Of a stretch of DNA of 64,000 nt, positions 26,109 to 34,898 are shown one piece after another. Numbering within the stretch: the stretch's first letter is position 1; each line of letters opens with the position of its first letter. Made by a program: the position numbers and the translations under genes. Origin of the DNA: Actinomadura nitritigenes (lineage in GTDB: Bacteria > Actinomycetota > Actinomycetes > Streptosporangiales > Streptosporangiaceae); NCBI RefSeq assembly GCF_017573545.1, contig NZ_JAGEOK010000037.1:1-64000 (forward strand). The letters are read 5' to 3'. The notes below the pieces were generated by a model that was not told the origin of the DNA, did no database searches, and saw only the letters and a program-made list of their open reading frames with translations.

Positions 26109-27637
26109 CGACCTCTGCGCGGGATGCTGACCGTCTTGGCCTGTGTGAAGGAGAGGATCTCCTCGAGGCTCTCCTCCTTGCCGAGGCCCGAGGCCTTGAC
26201 ACCGCCGAAGGGCAGTCCGGGGAAGTGACGCGAGGAGTCGTTGATCCACACGTATCCGGCCCGCAGATCCTCGGCGAACCGGTGCGCCCGGTCGACGTCC
26301 TGGGTCCACACGCCGGCGGTCAGGCCGTAGCGGACGCCGTTGGCGATCTCGACCGCCTCGTCGTCGGTGTCGAAGGTGAGCACCGAGAGCACCGGACCGA
26401 AGATCTCCTCTTGGGCGATCGTCATGGCGGGCGTGACGCCGGAGAACACGGTGGGCGCGATGAACAGGCCTTCGGGCAGGTGAGCGGGGCGGCCACCACC
26501 GGTGGCGACGACGGCTCCTTCCTCACGGCCAATGGCGATGTAGCGGCTGACCCGCTCGAAGTGCTCGCGGGAGACGAGTGCGCCCATCTGGGTGGACTCC
26601 GAGACCGGCACGCCGACCTCGATCTGCTCGACGAGCTCGACGACGCGCGCCAGCACCCGGTCGGCGATCGACCGGTGCAGCAGGAGCCGCGAGTTCGATC
26701 CGCAGGACTCGCCCTGGGTGGCGGTGAAGTTCATGCCGAACACGGCGCCTTGGGCGGCCGCCTCGATGTCGGCGTCCTCCAGCACCACCATGGCGTTCTT
26801 GCCGCCGAGCTCCAGGCTCACGTGCTTGACGCCCACCCCGGCGGCGACCCGCTGGATGTCCCGCCCGGTGCGCTCGCTGCCGATGAACGCGATCCGCTCG
26901 ATCTCCGGGTGGGCGGCGATCGCCACGCCCGGGGCCGGGCCGGCGCCGTTGACGATGTTGACCACGCCGGGAGGCAGCACCTCCGCGATCAGCTCGCCGA
27001 GCCGAATCGCCGACAGCGGTGCCTGCGGCGGCGGCTTGAGGATGACGGCGTTGCCCGCCATCAGCGGCGCGCCCAGCTTTCCCGCCCCGAAGAAGATCGG
27101 GTGGTTGAACGGGATGATCCGGCCGACGACCCCGTAGGGCTCGGGCCGCGAGTAGTGGAGGCCGGTCCCGGCGCCCGGGAAGGTCTCCCCCTTGATCATC
27201 AGCGCCCAGTCGGCGAACATCTCGAGATGGTCTGCCGCCCACAGCGCGTCCTTGCGCATCGCGGTGACCGAGCTGCCGCCGTCGAGGGCGTCGAGGAGGC
27301 CGAGTTCGCCGGCATTGGCCCGGATGTGCGCGGCGAGCTCGCGGAGTGCCGAGGCCCGCCCCTGGGGCGAGTAGCGGCGCCAGCTCTCGAAGCCGCGCCG
27401 GCCCGACCGTACGGCGGCTTCGACGTCTGCCTCACCGCCGTCGGCGACCTCCGCCGGGGGGAGTTCGGTGGCCGGGTCGAACGTGGTGAAGGTCGCTCCG
27501 CTCGCGGCCGGACGCAGCTCGTTGCCGATGAGCAGACCCCAGTCGCGGGAGCGGATCGCCTCGAGCGTCGCCCGGTGCGGCGCGTACTCGTCCGCGTAGG
27601 GCGTCGTGGCAGTGGATGACATGGGCTTCCTCGTCAC
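26105..27637 (-). CDS. NAD(P)-dependent aldehyde dehydrogenase (aromatic operon)
   Basis: 510-residue aldehyde dehydrogenase. The catalytic Cys lies in TATQGESCGSNSR, the general-base Glu in SLELGGKNAM, and NAD binding is around FIGSERTGRDIQ. GTG 27637 overlaps the stop of the aldolase gene (GTGA), which favours that start; ATG 27622 is the alternative. Placed next to a NahE/PhdJ-type hydratase-aldolase, it should oxidise the aromatic or aliphatic aldehyde that the aldolase releases, as NahF does for salicylaldehyde. This link is by analogy. Confidence 0.9.
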   Translation of the reverse strand: MTRKPMSSTATTPYADEYAPHRATLEAIRSRDWGLLIGNELRPAASGATFTTFDPATELPPAEVADGGEADVEAAVRSGRRGFESWRRYSPQGRASALRELAAHIRANAGELGLLDALDGGSSVTAMRKDALWAADHLEMFADWALMIKGETFPGAGTGLHYSRPEPYGVVGRIIPFNHPIFFGAGKLGAPLMAGNAVILKPPPQAPLSAIRLGELIAEVLPPGVVNIVNGAGPAPGVAIAAHPEIERIAFIGSERTGRDIQRVAAGVGVKHVSLELGGKNAMVVLEDADIEAAAQGAVFGMNFTATQGESCGSNSRLLLHRSIADRVLARVVELVEQIEVGVPVSESTQMGALVSREHFERVSRYIAIGREEGAVVATGGGRPAHLPEGLFIAPTVFSGVTPAMTIAQEEIFGPVLSVLTFDTDDEAVEIANGVRYGLTAGVWTQDVDRAHRFAEDLRAGYVWINDSSRHFPGLPFGGVKASGLGKEESLEEILSFTQAKTVSIPRRGR

Positions 27638-28689
27638 TTCTGGGTGTTCGTCCCGGCCGCGGTGAGCCGCGCGCGCAGCTCACGCCAGCGCTCTGCGCAC
27701 TGGGCGGACGCGGCGGCGTACTCCTCCGGCAGGTGGTGGTACGGGGACCGGGCCGGGCCCGGCCGGCAGTAGCCGGCGGCGGCGATCCGGGCCTTCTCGA
27801 TCTGGGTGTTGTAGGAGGCGAAGACCTCCTGGTCGGCGAAGAGGTGCGCCAGCGGCTCGTTGGCCCACGCGATGTCGGCCGCCGCCTTGCCGGCGGCCTC
27901 CGCGTCGCCACGCGTCAGCGCCTCCATCAGGGCGATCGAGGGCTCGGGTCCCATCCCCGCGGCGGTGGCCCAACAGGCGGTGGTGGTTTTGGGCGCACGT
28001 GCGGCGAAGTCGTGCACGACCATGTCGCTCGGGACGAAGTTCACCTTCTCCCCCGTGGCCTCCAGCATGCGGTCCAGGTGCGGCGCCCGGGACACCTTCG
28101 CCGAGGTGACGGTGGGCGCCTCGGCGGACACCCCCTGCCAGAACTCGACGGGGAACGTGTAGCGGAAGGCACGGGCGTTGGCGTAGACCATGAGCGCGAG
28201 ATCGGGGAACGCCTCGCTCGCCTGGGCGAAGTAGTCCACCGCCATCTCGGTGGTCAGCGGCTGCCACATGGGCAGGCCGAGGAGGGCGCCCGTGGCGCCG
28301 GAGCCCGCCACCTTCCGCAGCCGACGGGCCGTGCCGTGGCCGCCCGCACCGGTCGCGCCCACGAACGTGGGCACCCGGCCGGCGACCGCCTCGACGACCG
28401 TGTCGACGACGACGTCGAAGTCCTCCTCGCTCAGGGCCGGGCACTCGCCCGTCGTGCCCAGGGCGATGATCCCGGAGACTCCGTCGCGCACGAGCCGGTC
28501 GACGACCCGGGCCGTCTCGTCGACATCGACGGTGTTCCGGGCGTCGAGCCGCTCGGCGCCGGGCAGCGCCGGGGTCGGGATGATGCCGTACATGCCGTTG
28601 ATCTCCGCCGCGGTGATCACGGTCGGGCTCCCTGCCCGGCGGCCGGACGGGCCGTCTGCTGCTTCGTCAACATCGACACTCCTTCTCAC
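27634..28689 (-). CDS. Hydratase-aldolase (NahE/PhdJ type, DapA superfamily)
   Basis: 351-residue pyruvate class I aldolase. It has the subgroup features of trans-o-hydroxybenzylidenepyruvate hydratase-aldolases: INGMYGIIPTPALPGAE, GIIALGTTGEC, the Schiff-base Lys in TSAKVSRAPHL, and near the end IEKARIAAAGYCRPGPARSP. This group hydrates and cleaves the side chain of a ring-opened bicyclic aromatic, giving pyruvate and an aldehyde. The start at 28689 is the longest; a later start would still keep the family N-terminus. It points to a bicyclic or aryl-substituted substrate for the operon. Confidence 0.9.
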   Translation of the reverse strand: MRRSVDVDEAADGPSGRRAGSPTVITAAEINGMYGIIPTPALPGAERLDARNTVDVDETARVVDRLVRDGVSGIIALGTTGECPALSEEDFDVVVDTVVEAVAGRVPTFVGATGAGGHGTARRLRKVAGSGATGALLGLPMWQPLTTEMAVDYFAQASEAFPDLALMVYANARAFRYTFPVEFWQGVSAEAPTVTSAKVSRAPHLDRMLEATGEKVNFVPSDMVVHDFAARAPKTTTACWATAAGMGPEPSIALMEALTRGDAEAAGKAAADIAWANEPLAHLFADQEVFASYNTQIEKARIAAAGYCRPGPARSPYHHLPEEYAAASAQCAERWRELRARLTAAGTNTQK

Positions 28690-28744
28690 ACGCCCTACGG
28701 CGTGCTTCGAACTCGTTCTTTCGGTCGCTCACAGAGCGACCAGG

Positions 28745-29626
28745 TCACTTCGTGAAGTTCGGTGGCGGCGGGCCGGCGTACCCCCAGGTGTCGCCCTTCC
28801 ACTCCTCGCCCCAGAACCTCGCCTCCAGCGGGCCCTCCATCTCCTCCTCGACCTGCTCGAGTTCGGCGTAGTACTCGATGAACACCCCTGCCGGGTCGGC
28901 GTAGTAGGTGAAGATGTTGCGGCCGGGCCCGTGACGCCCGGGACCCCACACGCAGGCCGTTCCCTCGCGGGTGAGCGCGCCGAGGGCCGTCATGACGCTG
29001 TCCATCTCGACGACGTCGAACGCGATGTGCTGAACGCCGGTGCGCTCGGAGTCGCAGACGGCGAGGCTGTGGTGATCGCGGTTGCAGCGCATGAACGACA
29101 TGCCGCGCGCGGTCCGGTCACTCACCTTCAGCCCGAGCGCCGCGTAGAAGCGCTCCAGCACTGCTCGCTGAGGGGAGTTGAGGACTACGTGCCCGAGCTT
29201 GCGGGGCGCGACGATCCGCGCCCGGTGGCTCTCCTCGGTGAACTCCGCCCCGTACAGCAACTGCACCACGTTGCCGTCCGGGTCGCGGACGGCCGCACCG
29301 GCCTGGTGGCCGGGTCCGACGGCCTCCCCGGGCTCACGCTCCACCTGGCCGCCCGCGGCCACGGCCGCCTCGACGGCCCCGTCGAGGTCGGCACGGGTCG
29401 CGACGTCGAAGGAGATGTGCACGAGTTCGCCTCGTTCTGCCCCGGCGGGCGCCTGTTCGAGGGAGAGGCCGTGGTGCGCGGACGTCAGCGTGCGGAAGTA
29501 CCGGCGCCGGGAGTCGCCGTCGCCATTGACGAGGGCCAAGCCCCAGCGATCGACGTAGAAGTCCTCCGTCCGGTCGAGGTCGGGCACCGCTAGGGCGATG
29601 TTGTTGAGGGTTTGCACACGGACCAT
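28745..29626 (-). CDS. Type I extradiol dioxygenase, VOC fold (copy 1)
   Basis: 293-residue protein with two VOC domains. The iron ligands of type I extradiol dioxygenases are present in the second domain: His in KLGHVVLN, His in GVQHIAFDV and Glu in GVFIEYYAE. It should open a catechol-type ring next to the diol with O2. About 100 bp separate it from the hydrolase gene upstream and 55 bp from the aldolase downstream. It is distinct from copy 2 at 30581, so the two probably act on different ring diols. Confidence 0.88.
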   Translation of the reverse strand: MVRVQTLNNIALAVPDLDRTEDFYVDRWGLALVNGDGDSRRRYFRTLTSAHHGLSLEQAPAGAERGELVHISFDVATRADLDGAVEAAVAAGGQVEREPGEAVGPGHQAGAAVRDPDGNVVQLLYGAEFTEESHRARIVAPRKLGHVVLNSPQRAVLERFYAALGLKVSDRTARGMSFMRCNRDHHSLAVCDSERTGVQHIAFDVVEMDSVMTALGALTREGTACVWGPGRHGPGRNIFTYYADPAGVFIEYYAELEQVEEEMEGPLEARFWGEEWKGDTWGYAGPPPPNFTK

Positions 29627-29729
29627 GGGAAGCCTCCGGTTCTGGCTCTGCGGAAAGGCGCACGGCGGGGGCCGGGAGACCTTCCTTCACAGGCGGCCCC
29701 GGGGACTCGAGGGCCGCCTCTGGACCACG

Positions 29730-30581
29730 TCAGTGATTGCGGACGAAGTCGGCCACGAGCCGGTTGAACTCGTCGGCGTGCTCGAGCTGGGCCCAGTGGC
29801 CGCAGCGGTTGATGATGTGTGCCCGCGAGTCGGGGATGCCGGCCGCCAGGAGGAGCGCGGTCTCGAAGGAGACGACCCGGTCGTCGCGGCCGTGGATCAG
29901 CAGCGCCGGCGCCGAGATCTCCGGGAGCCGATGGGGGTCGGCCCAGATCGTGATCGGCGCCTTGGGCCCGTGCTTGGCGACGTTCGCGAGATGCTCCGGG
30001 CGCTTGGCCACGGCGGCCGAGCGCTGCTCGGACAGCTCGGGGGTGGCGAACCGCTCCTTGTCGTAGACCATGATCTCGACCAGCCGCATCATCTGCTCGG
30101 GGCTGTGGTCGGCGTAGCTCCTGGCCATGACCTTGAGCCCCTCGGTCGGGCCGCCGCCGGCACCGAAAAGGATGGGCTTCATCTGGATCGGGGCGCCCAT
30201 GGTGATCAGGTGGGACACGCGCTCGGGCCGCTCGATCGCCATCCGCAGCGACGCATGGCCGCCCATCGAGTTGCCGACGAAGGCTGCCTTGTCGATGCCG
30301 AGCGCGTCGAGGAGCTCGCAGATCACCTCGACGTGGTCGTAGGTCGCGAAGTCGGCCTCGTCGGACTGGCCCCAGCCCGGGAGGTCGGGGGCGATCACCC
30401 GGAAGCCGGCCGCGGCGATGGGCTCGATGTTCGGGTTGTAGTTGCTCCAGCCGGTGGCGCCGGGACCGCCGCCATGGAGCAGGAGGACGGGGTGGCCGTC
30501 GGCCGGGCCGGCCTCGTTGTAGTGGATGTTCCAGCTCTTGGTCCGGACGTCCTTGGCGACGTCCGCTTCGGTGAGAGCCAT
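29730..30581 (-). CDS. Meta-cleavage-product hydrolase (BphD/HsaD-like)
   Basis: 283-residue alpha/beta hydrolase with the signature of C-C hydrolases acting on ring-opened dienoates: LLLHGGGPGATGWSNYNPNI, nucleophile Ser in VGNSMGGHAS, acid Asp in LLIHGRDDRVV and His in INRCGHWAQLEH. It would cleave the vinylogous diketone left by the extradiol dioxygenase into a dienoic acid and a second acid. The start codon touches the stop of dioxygenase copy 2 (TGATG), so the two steps are translationally coupled, as in biphenyl and steroid pathways. Confidence 0.92.
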   Translation of the reverse strand: MALTEADVAKDVRTKSWNIHYNEAGPADGHPVLLLHGGGPGATGWSNYNPNIEPIAAAGFRVIAPDLPGWGQSDEADFATYDHVEVICELLDALGIDKAAFVGNSMGGHASLRMAIERPERVSHLITMGAPIQMKPILFGAGGGPTEGLKVMARSYADHSPEQMMRLVEIMVYDKERFATPELSEQRSAAVAKRPEHLANVAKHGPKAPITIWADPHRLPEISAPALLIHGRDDRVVSFETALLLAAGIPDSRAHIINRCGHWAQLEHADEFNRLVADFVRNH

Positions 30582-31522
30582 CAGCGGGCACCTTCCGGGG
30601 GCATGTTGGTGAAGGGGGCTTGGCCGAGCAGGCCGTGAACCATCTCCGGCGGACGGTGGCCCCAGCTGCTGAGCTTGCCGAGGGTCTCGACCTGCCAGGT
30701 CTCGTCGTCGATGAGCAGCCCGCCCCAGCCGTACTCGACGGAGAAGCCGGAGGGGGTACGGACGTAGAAGCTGAACATGCGGTCGTTCGGATGCATCCCG
30801 AGCGTCATCTCGAACGGCTGCTTGGCGTCCATGCACCGGTCGTAGGCCATGCCCACGTCGCGGATGTCGCCGACCTCGACCATGAAGTGGTGCATCTTCT
30901 TCGGGTGCGGCATGTTGCCGAAGGCCACGGAGTGGTGGCGCGGGTTGCAGTGCAGGAAGACGACGTCGGCGACGATCCCGGGAGCGACCTCTTCGACGAT
31001 GAAGTCGCTGATCCTGAAGCCGAGGATGTCCATGTAGAAGGCGAGGTACTCCTCGCGGCTGACGCCCTTGGACACCAGCACCTCGTGGCCCGCGCCGCCG
31101 GAACCGGTGACGAACTTGCCGAGCAGGGCGTCCGATTGGAAAGGAGTCTCGGCGTCGGCGAAGCCGGTGACCAGCTCGAGCCGGTTGCCGATGGGGTCGG
31201 CGGTGATCACGATGCGGTCGACCTGTCGGGCGGCGGCGAGGGCGGAGCCGCCCTCGGTGACCTCGACGCCGGCGCCGCGGAGTTTCTCCACGATCCGGTC
31301 GAGCGAGCTGCCGCTCTCCACCACGTAGCCGGTGGCGGCCAGGTCGTCAGCCGGACCCTCGGTGCAGAGCCAGCGATACGCCTTCTCGTCGGTGCGGAAG
31401 CTGATCGAGCCGGCGTCCTTGTGGCCGACCTGCATTCCCAGCAGGCCCGCGGCGAAGTGCTCCCAGTCGGCGAGGTCGCTGACCTCGAACACGACGTACG
31501 CGAGCTCCTTGACTCCAGACAT
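30581..31522 (-). CDS. Type I extradiol dioxygenase, BphC-like (copy 2)
   Basis: 313-residue two-domain VOC protein like 2,3-dihydroxybiphenyl 1,2-dioxygenase. Ligands are His in GGAGHEVLVS, His in KKMHHFMVEVG and Glu in GFSVEYGWGG; HCNPRHHSVAFG holds the active-site His. ATG 31522 is supported by GAAGGAACAG upstream. It lies 25 bp after the flavin hydroxylase and overlaps the C-C hydrolase, so the order hydroxylase, dioxygenase, hydrolase matches successive reactions. Confidence 0.93.
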   Translation of the reverse strand: MSGVKELAYVVFEVSDLADWEHFAAGLLGMQVGHKDAGSISFRTDEKAYRWLCTEGPADDLAATGYVVESGSSLDRIVEKLRGAGVEVTEGGSALAAARQVDRIVITADPIGNRLELVTGFADAETPFQSDALLGKFVTGSGGAGHEVLVSKGVSREEYLAFYMDILGFRISDFIVEEVAPGIVADVVFLHCNPRHHSVAFGNMPHPKKMHHFMVEVGDIRDVGMAYDRCMDAKQPFEMTLGMHPNDRMFSFYVRTPSGFSVEYGWGGLLIDDETWQVETLGKLSSWGHRPPEMVHGLLGQAPFTNMPPEGAR

Positions 31523-31547
31523 CTGTTCCTTCTCTCGGGTGTGGGGG

Positions 31548-33104
31548 TCAGAACGCCGGAACCGCGAGCCCGGCCTTGTCGGACGCGGCGACGAACTTGT
31601 CCGGTCGCAGGGCGATCGCCTGGACGCCGTAGCGGGCGAACCAGCCGAGAAGCACCTCTTCGAGATCGACCAGCTCGTCGGGCCCCTGGGTGTAGGCGGT
31701 CTTCGGCCGGATGGTGAGGTAGCGGGCGCCCAGCGCGTCCCACTCCGCCTTCTCCTCGGCGCTGAGCAGCGTCCGGGGGTCGGTGTCGGCGCCCAGGAGG
31801 ACGAAGCCGTCACCGAGGAGCTCGTCGAGCCGCCTCATCAGGCCCACCGTGTCGCCGACCACCGGCTGCGGGATCATCCGTCCGACGATGGAGGCGTCCT
31901 CCACCTCGCCGCGCAGCCAGCCCCCGGCGTCGAGGACGGGCGGCGCCATCATCGGTTCCTCGTAGGGCGTCACGGTGTTCTCCGGCACCGCGTTCATCGC
32001 CTCGAGTTCCTCGGGTGAGACCTGCTGCTTGATCACGCGGCCGAACTGGACGGCGATCTGCGTGAAGAACTCGACGTTGGGGCGGCGTTCGGCCTCGTAG
32101 GTGTCGAGCATCGCCACGTCCATCTCCCCGCGCAGGACCCGGGTGAGCTTCCAGGCGAGGTTGTGGGCGTCGCGCATGCCGGACTGCATCCCTGCGCCGG
32201 CCCACGGCGGCATCAGGTGGGCGGCGTCGCCGGCCAGGAAGACCCGGTCCAGGCGCCAGGTCTCGGCCGCGCGGACGTGGTGGCGGTAGAACGCGTGCTG
32301 GTGGATCTCCACGTCGTCGGGCGTCATCCCCATCGCGGCGAGCAGCGGCCAGACCTGCTCCGGGGTCTGGAAGTCGGCCTCGGTCTCGCCAGGCCTCAGC
32401 GGGATCTCCCAGCGGTGGTTGCCCGCGGACAGCGCGATGTCGACGACCGGCCGCTCCTTGTCGCTCCAGAAGGTGAGGAGGTCGCGGTCCGGCCACCAGC
32501 GCTTGACGCGGCAGTCGATCACGATCCACAGCTGCGGGTCGGTGTCGCCCAGCATCGGAATGCCCAGCAGTTTCCGGGTCAGGCTGGAGCCGCCGTCCGC
32601 GGCGAGCGCGTAACGGGCCCGGGTGGTGGTCTCCGCGCCGGTCGCGCCATCACGAGCGGTGACCGTGACGCCGGTGTCGTCCTGTTCGACGCCGATCACC
32701 TCGGCGCCGTAGCGGACCTCGATGCCGCCGGCCTCCTCCGCGCAGCGGCGCAGCTCGGCCTCCATCGTCGGCTGGTAGATGCTGAAGAAGCGCGGCTTGG
32801 TGTTGCGCGTTCCGAGCGCCGACGGCGGTTGCTTGGCACGGAGGATCTCCTGGCCGTCGTAGGTCTTCCAGCGCAGCTGGTCCTGCGGCTCGATGACCTT
32901 CTCGATCCGCTCGTCGATGCCGAGGTCCTGGAAGATCCGCATCGTCCAGTCGTTGATCGTGACGGCTCGGGCGCGGGCGTAGACGTCGTGGTCCCGCTCG
33001 AAGGCGATCACGGACGCTCCCTTGGTGGCGAACGACAGTGCGCCGACCAGGCCGGTCGGACCGTAACCGATGATCGCGACGTCGGCGTCGAAGTGTTCAG
33101 GCAT
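31548..33104 (-). CDS. FAD-dependent aromatic hydroxylase (MhpA-like), first gene of operon
   Basis: 518-residue flavoprotein monooxygenase of the MhpA/PheA group. FAD motif AIIGYGPTGLVGALS, DG motif ALAADGGSSLTRKLLG and GD motif VFLAGDAAHLMPPWAGAGMQ are all intact. GGAGGAG stands six bases before ATG 33104. MhpA-like enzymes add the second ortho hydroxyl to a phenol, creating the diol for extradiol cleavage. Being first in the operon, next to the divergent TetR gene and operator, it probably performs the entry reaction. Confidence 0.93.
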   Translation of the reverse strand: MPEHFDADVAIIGYGPTGLVGALSFATKGASVIAFERDHDVYARARAVTINDWTMRIFQDLGIDERIEKVIEPQDQLRWKTYDGQEILRAKQPPSALGTRNTKPRFFSIYQPTMEAELRRCAEEAGGIEVRYGAEVIGVEQDDTGVTVTARDGATGAETTTRARYALAADGGSSLTRKLLGIPMLGDTDPQLWIVIDCRVKRWWPDRDLLTFWSDKERPVVDIALSAGNHRWEIPLRPGETEADFQTPEQVWPLLAAMGMTPDDVEIHQHAFYRHHVRAAETWRLDRVFLAGDAAHLMPPWAGAGMQSGMRDAHNLAWKLTRVLRGEMDVAMLDTYEAERRPNVEFFTQIAVQFGRVIKQQVSPEELEAMNAVPENTVTPYEEPMMAPPVLDAGGWLRGEVEDASIVGRMIPQPVVGDTVGLMRRLDELLGDGFVLLGADTDPRTLLSAEEKAEWDALGARYLTIRPKTAYTQGPDELVDLEEVLLGWFARYGVQAIALRPDKFVAASDKAGLAVPAF

Positions 33105-33123
33105 GCGGTGCTCCTCCAAGAGT

Positions 33124-33139
33124 TCGACCGAGCGGTCGA
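33124..33139. promoter_or_regulatory. Palindromic TetR operator of aromatic operon
   Basis: TCGACCGAGCGGTCGA: perfect 7-bp arms TCGACCG/CGGTCGA around AG, 20 bp upstream of the MhpA-like start and about 150 bp from the divergent TetR start. ACCGANCGGT-type palindromes are common targets of TetR regulators of catabolic genes. Confidence 0.75.
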
Positions 33140-33288
33140 TTTCTTGGTGAGGAGTGTCACGTCCGCAGAAGGTTTCGGTCAACCTCCGGATCGGAGTTTC
33201 TGGTTTGCAGAATTCCCTTGGCAAGCGGGCCCGTATGTGGCTTGTCCGCCCTGCCAGGCGACGTGTTCCGCCGCCGTATGCTTCAGGG

Positions 33289-33975
33289 GTGGAGAGGCAG
33301 CGGGTCAGCAACCGGCGGGGGAAGCGCTCACGCGAGGACATCCTTGAAGCGGCCTCACGCATCATGGGGAAGCGGGGCTACGCAGCCACACCGCTCTCCG
33401 TCGTCAGCAGCGAGATCGGGCTGGCGAAGAGTGTGATCTTCCACCACTTCCACACCAAGGGCGGCCTGCTCTCGGCGGTGATGGAGCGCGGCATGAACGA
33501 CTTCTTCAGGGCCATGAGCGCCGCGCACGCCGACCCGCCCGTCGGCGGCACCCCCCAGGAACGGCTGAGCTGGTTCCTCGGCCGGGCGGCCGGAGTGCTG
33601 ACCGAACGGGAGGAGTTCCTCCGCCTGCACATGTTCCTGATCCTCAGCGAGGACAACGACGAGGCCGACGCCGAGGCCGAGGTGAAGGAGACGATCGACA
33701 AGGTGCGCCGCGAGGGCAGGCGCCACATGAATCACATGATCCGGGAGTCCTTCCACGAGGAGGGCCCGGAGATCGCCGGTGCGGTCGCCGACAGACTCGA
33801 GTACATCGGCATGGCCGGGATCGACGGCACGTTCCTCGCGGTTCAGGCTGACGAGGGCCGCTCGATGGCCGATGACATGGAACTGTTGGCCGAGACCATC
33901 GCACTGATGGGAGAGCGGCTCGCGGCGAGGCTGCGGTCCGCTGCGCCGACTCCAGCGGCGCCGACATACAAGTGA
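33289..33975 (+). CDS. TetR-family regulator, divergent to aromatic operon
   Basis: 228-residue TetR protein. The helix-turn-helix is YAATPLSVVSSEIGLAKSVI followed by FHHFHTKGGLL, preceded by a basic N-terminus (SNRRGKRSREDILEAASRIM). GTG 33289 is chosen; earlier in-frame starts would add an Arg/Pro-rich tail. It is transcribed away from the nine-gene aromatic operon and shares its intergenic region with a palindrome, so it is the likely repressor, responding to a pathway substrate or ring-cleavage product. Confidence 0.9.
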   Translation: MERQRVSNRRGKRSREDILEAASRIMGKRGYAATPLSVVSSEIGLAKSVIFHHFHTKGGLLSAVMERGMNDFFRAMSAAHADPPVGGTPQERLSWFLGRAAGVLTEREEFLRLHMFLILSEDNDEADAEAEVKETIDKVRREGRRHMNHMIRESFHEEGPEIAGAVADRLEYIGMAGIDGTFLAVQADEGRSMADDMELLAETIALMGERLAARLRSAAPTPAAPTYK

Positions 33976-34286
33976 CCAAGGCTTGGAACTCGACAACACG
34001 GCCCGAACGACCCCGCAGGCCGCAGTCGCCCACCTGCGTGTTCATCGATTCCTCGAGGTAGCGGACCGGACCGCGCCACCCCTCGGGGTCGGCCGCCGCG
34101 GCGCGGGCGCCGACCGCCTGGTCGACATCGTCGAATCGGACGCTGCACGACCCCGACGCCTGGCACTGCCTCAGCGCCTTCCTCGATGCGCCAGGCGCTG
34201 CGGGCATTGCACCCGACATTGACGCCGCTCGTCTTGGGCCTGCGGTCGGTTTCAGCGTCGGGTCCAGCCGTCCACCGGCCCGCACC
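33976..34286. other. Intergenic stretch, nothing recognised
   Basis: About 310 bp after the TetR gene without a supported gene. It grades into the remnants below. Confidence 0.4.
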
Positions 34287-34403
34287 AATGTCTCAGGCCA
34301 GACGAGCCTCGAGGCGCAGTACCCGGCCAACGAACTCGCCAAGGGCTTCACCGGCACAAACCAGATCGATTCCAGCTCGCGGCTCTGCATGGCTGGCGCG
34401 TAG
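34287..34403 (+). pseudogene. Fossil of molybdopterin nitrate reductase
   Basis: A 38-codon stretch reads SGQTSLEAQYPANELAKGF, then TGTNQIDSSSRLCMAGA and a stop. This closely follows the motif around the molybdopterin site of assimilatory nitrate reductases and formate dehydrogenases (SGQxxxEAxYxANKLxKGFxGTNxIDxNSRLCMAS). Nothing upstream or downstream continues the protein, so only about 4% of such a gene remains. Confidence 0.7.
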
Positions 34404-34421
34404 CCGGGGCCGCTGCGGGAA

Positions 34422-34784
34422 TTGAAGCAGCTGCTACACCGGCTCTACCTGCAGGGCGGGGCGCCGACGCTGGATGAGATCCGTGCCGCGGCCCAGGCGC
34501 ACGGCACCGCGGCGGTGGCGGGCTGGCCGGGACGGGATTCATCCGCCGCATCATCGCCTCGGCGAACGTCCCGCCCTCGCGACCCGGCACCGTCGCCGCT
34601 CGTGGCGGCACTGGCCGCCGGCTTCGACGCCGCACACCGCGCCCGCGAGCTGTGGGTGCAGGCGAACTCATGGACACCGCCGGGCACCGCGCTGCAGGAG
34701 ATCTCGGACCAAGCCGGGATTCACGTCGGATATGTCCGTGCGCTAGCCCGATGTTCGCTCGGCTGCGGCTCGTGCGCCGGGTGA
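34422..34784 (+). pseudogene. Decayed HTH-type regulator remnant
   Basis: The first part (KQLLHRLYLQGGAPTLDEIR) matches the start of a common actinomycete helix-turn-helix protein. The continuation changes frame near 34540: another frame gives FIRRIIASANVPPSRPGTVA, as expected after GRD. The original frame resumes with AALAAGFDAAHRARELWVQA. At least two frame changes and the lack of a start make it a pseudogene. Confidence 0.55.
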
Positions 34785-34898
34785 CGCCATCGGTCATCGT
34801 CGTGCTCCTGGCTTCACGCCCCGGCTCGAGCCCAGCCGCGGCCCGGGCGAGGGTCCACCGCTCGGCGTTCGATGTCCGGGACGGGGCCCCCGGCATTT

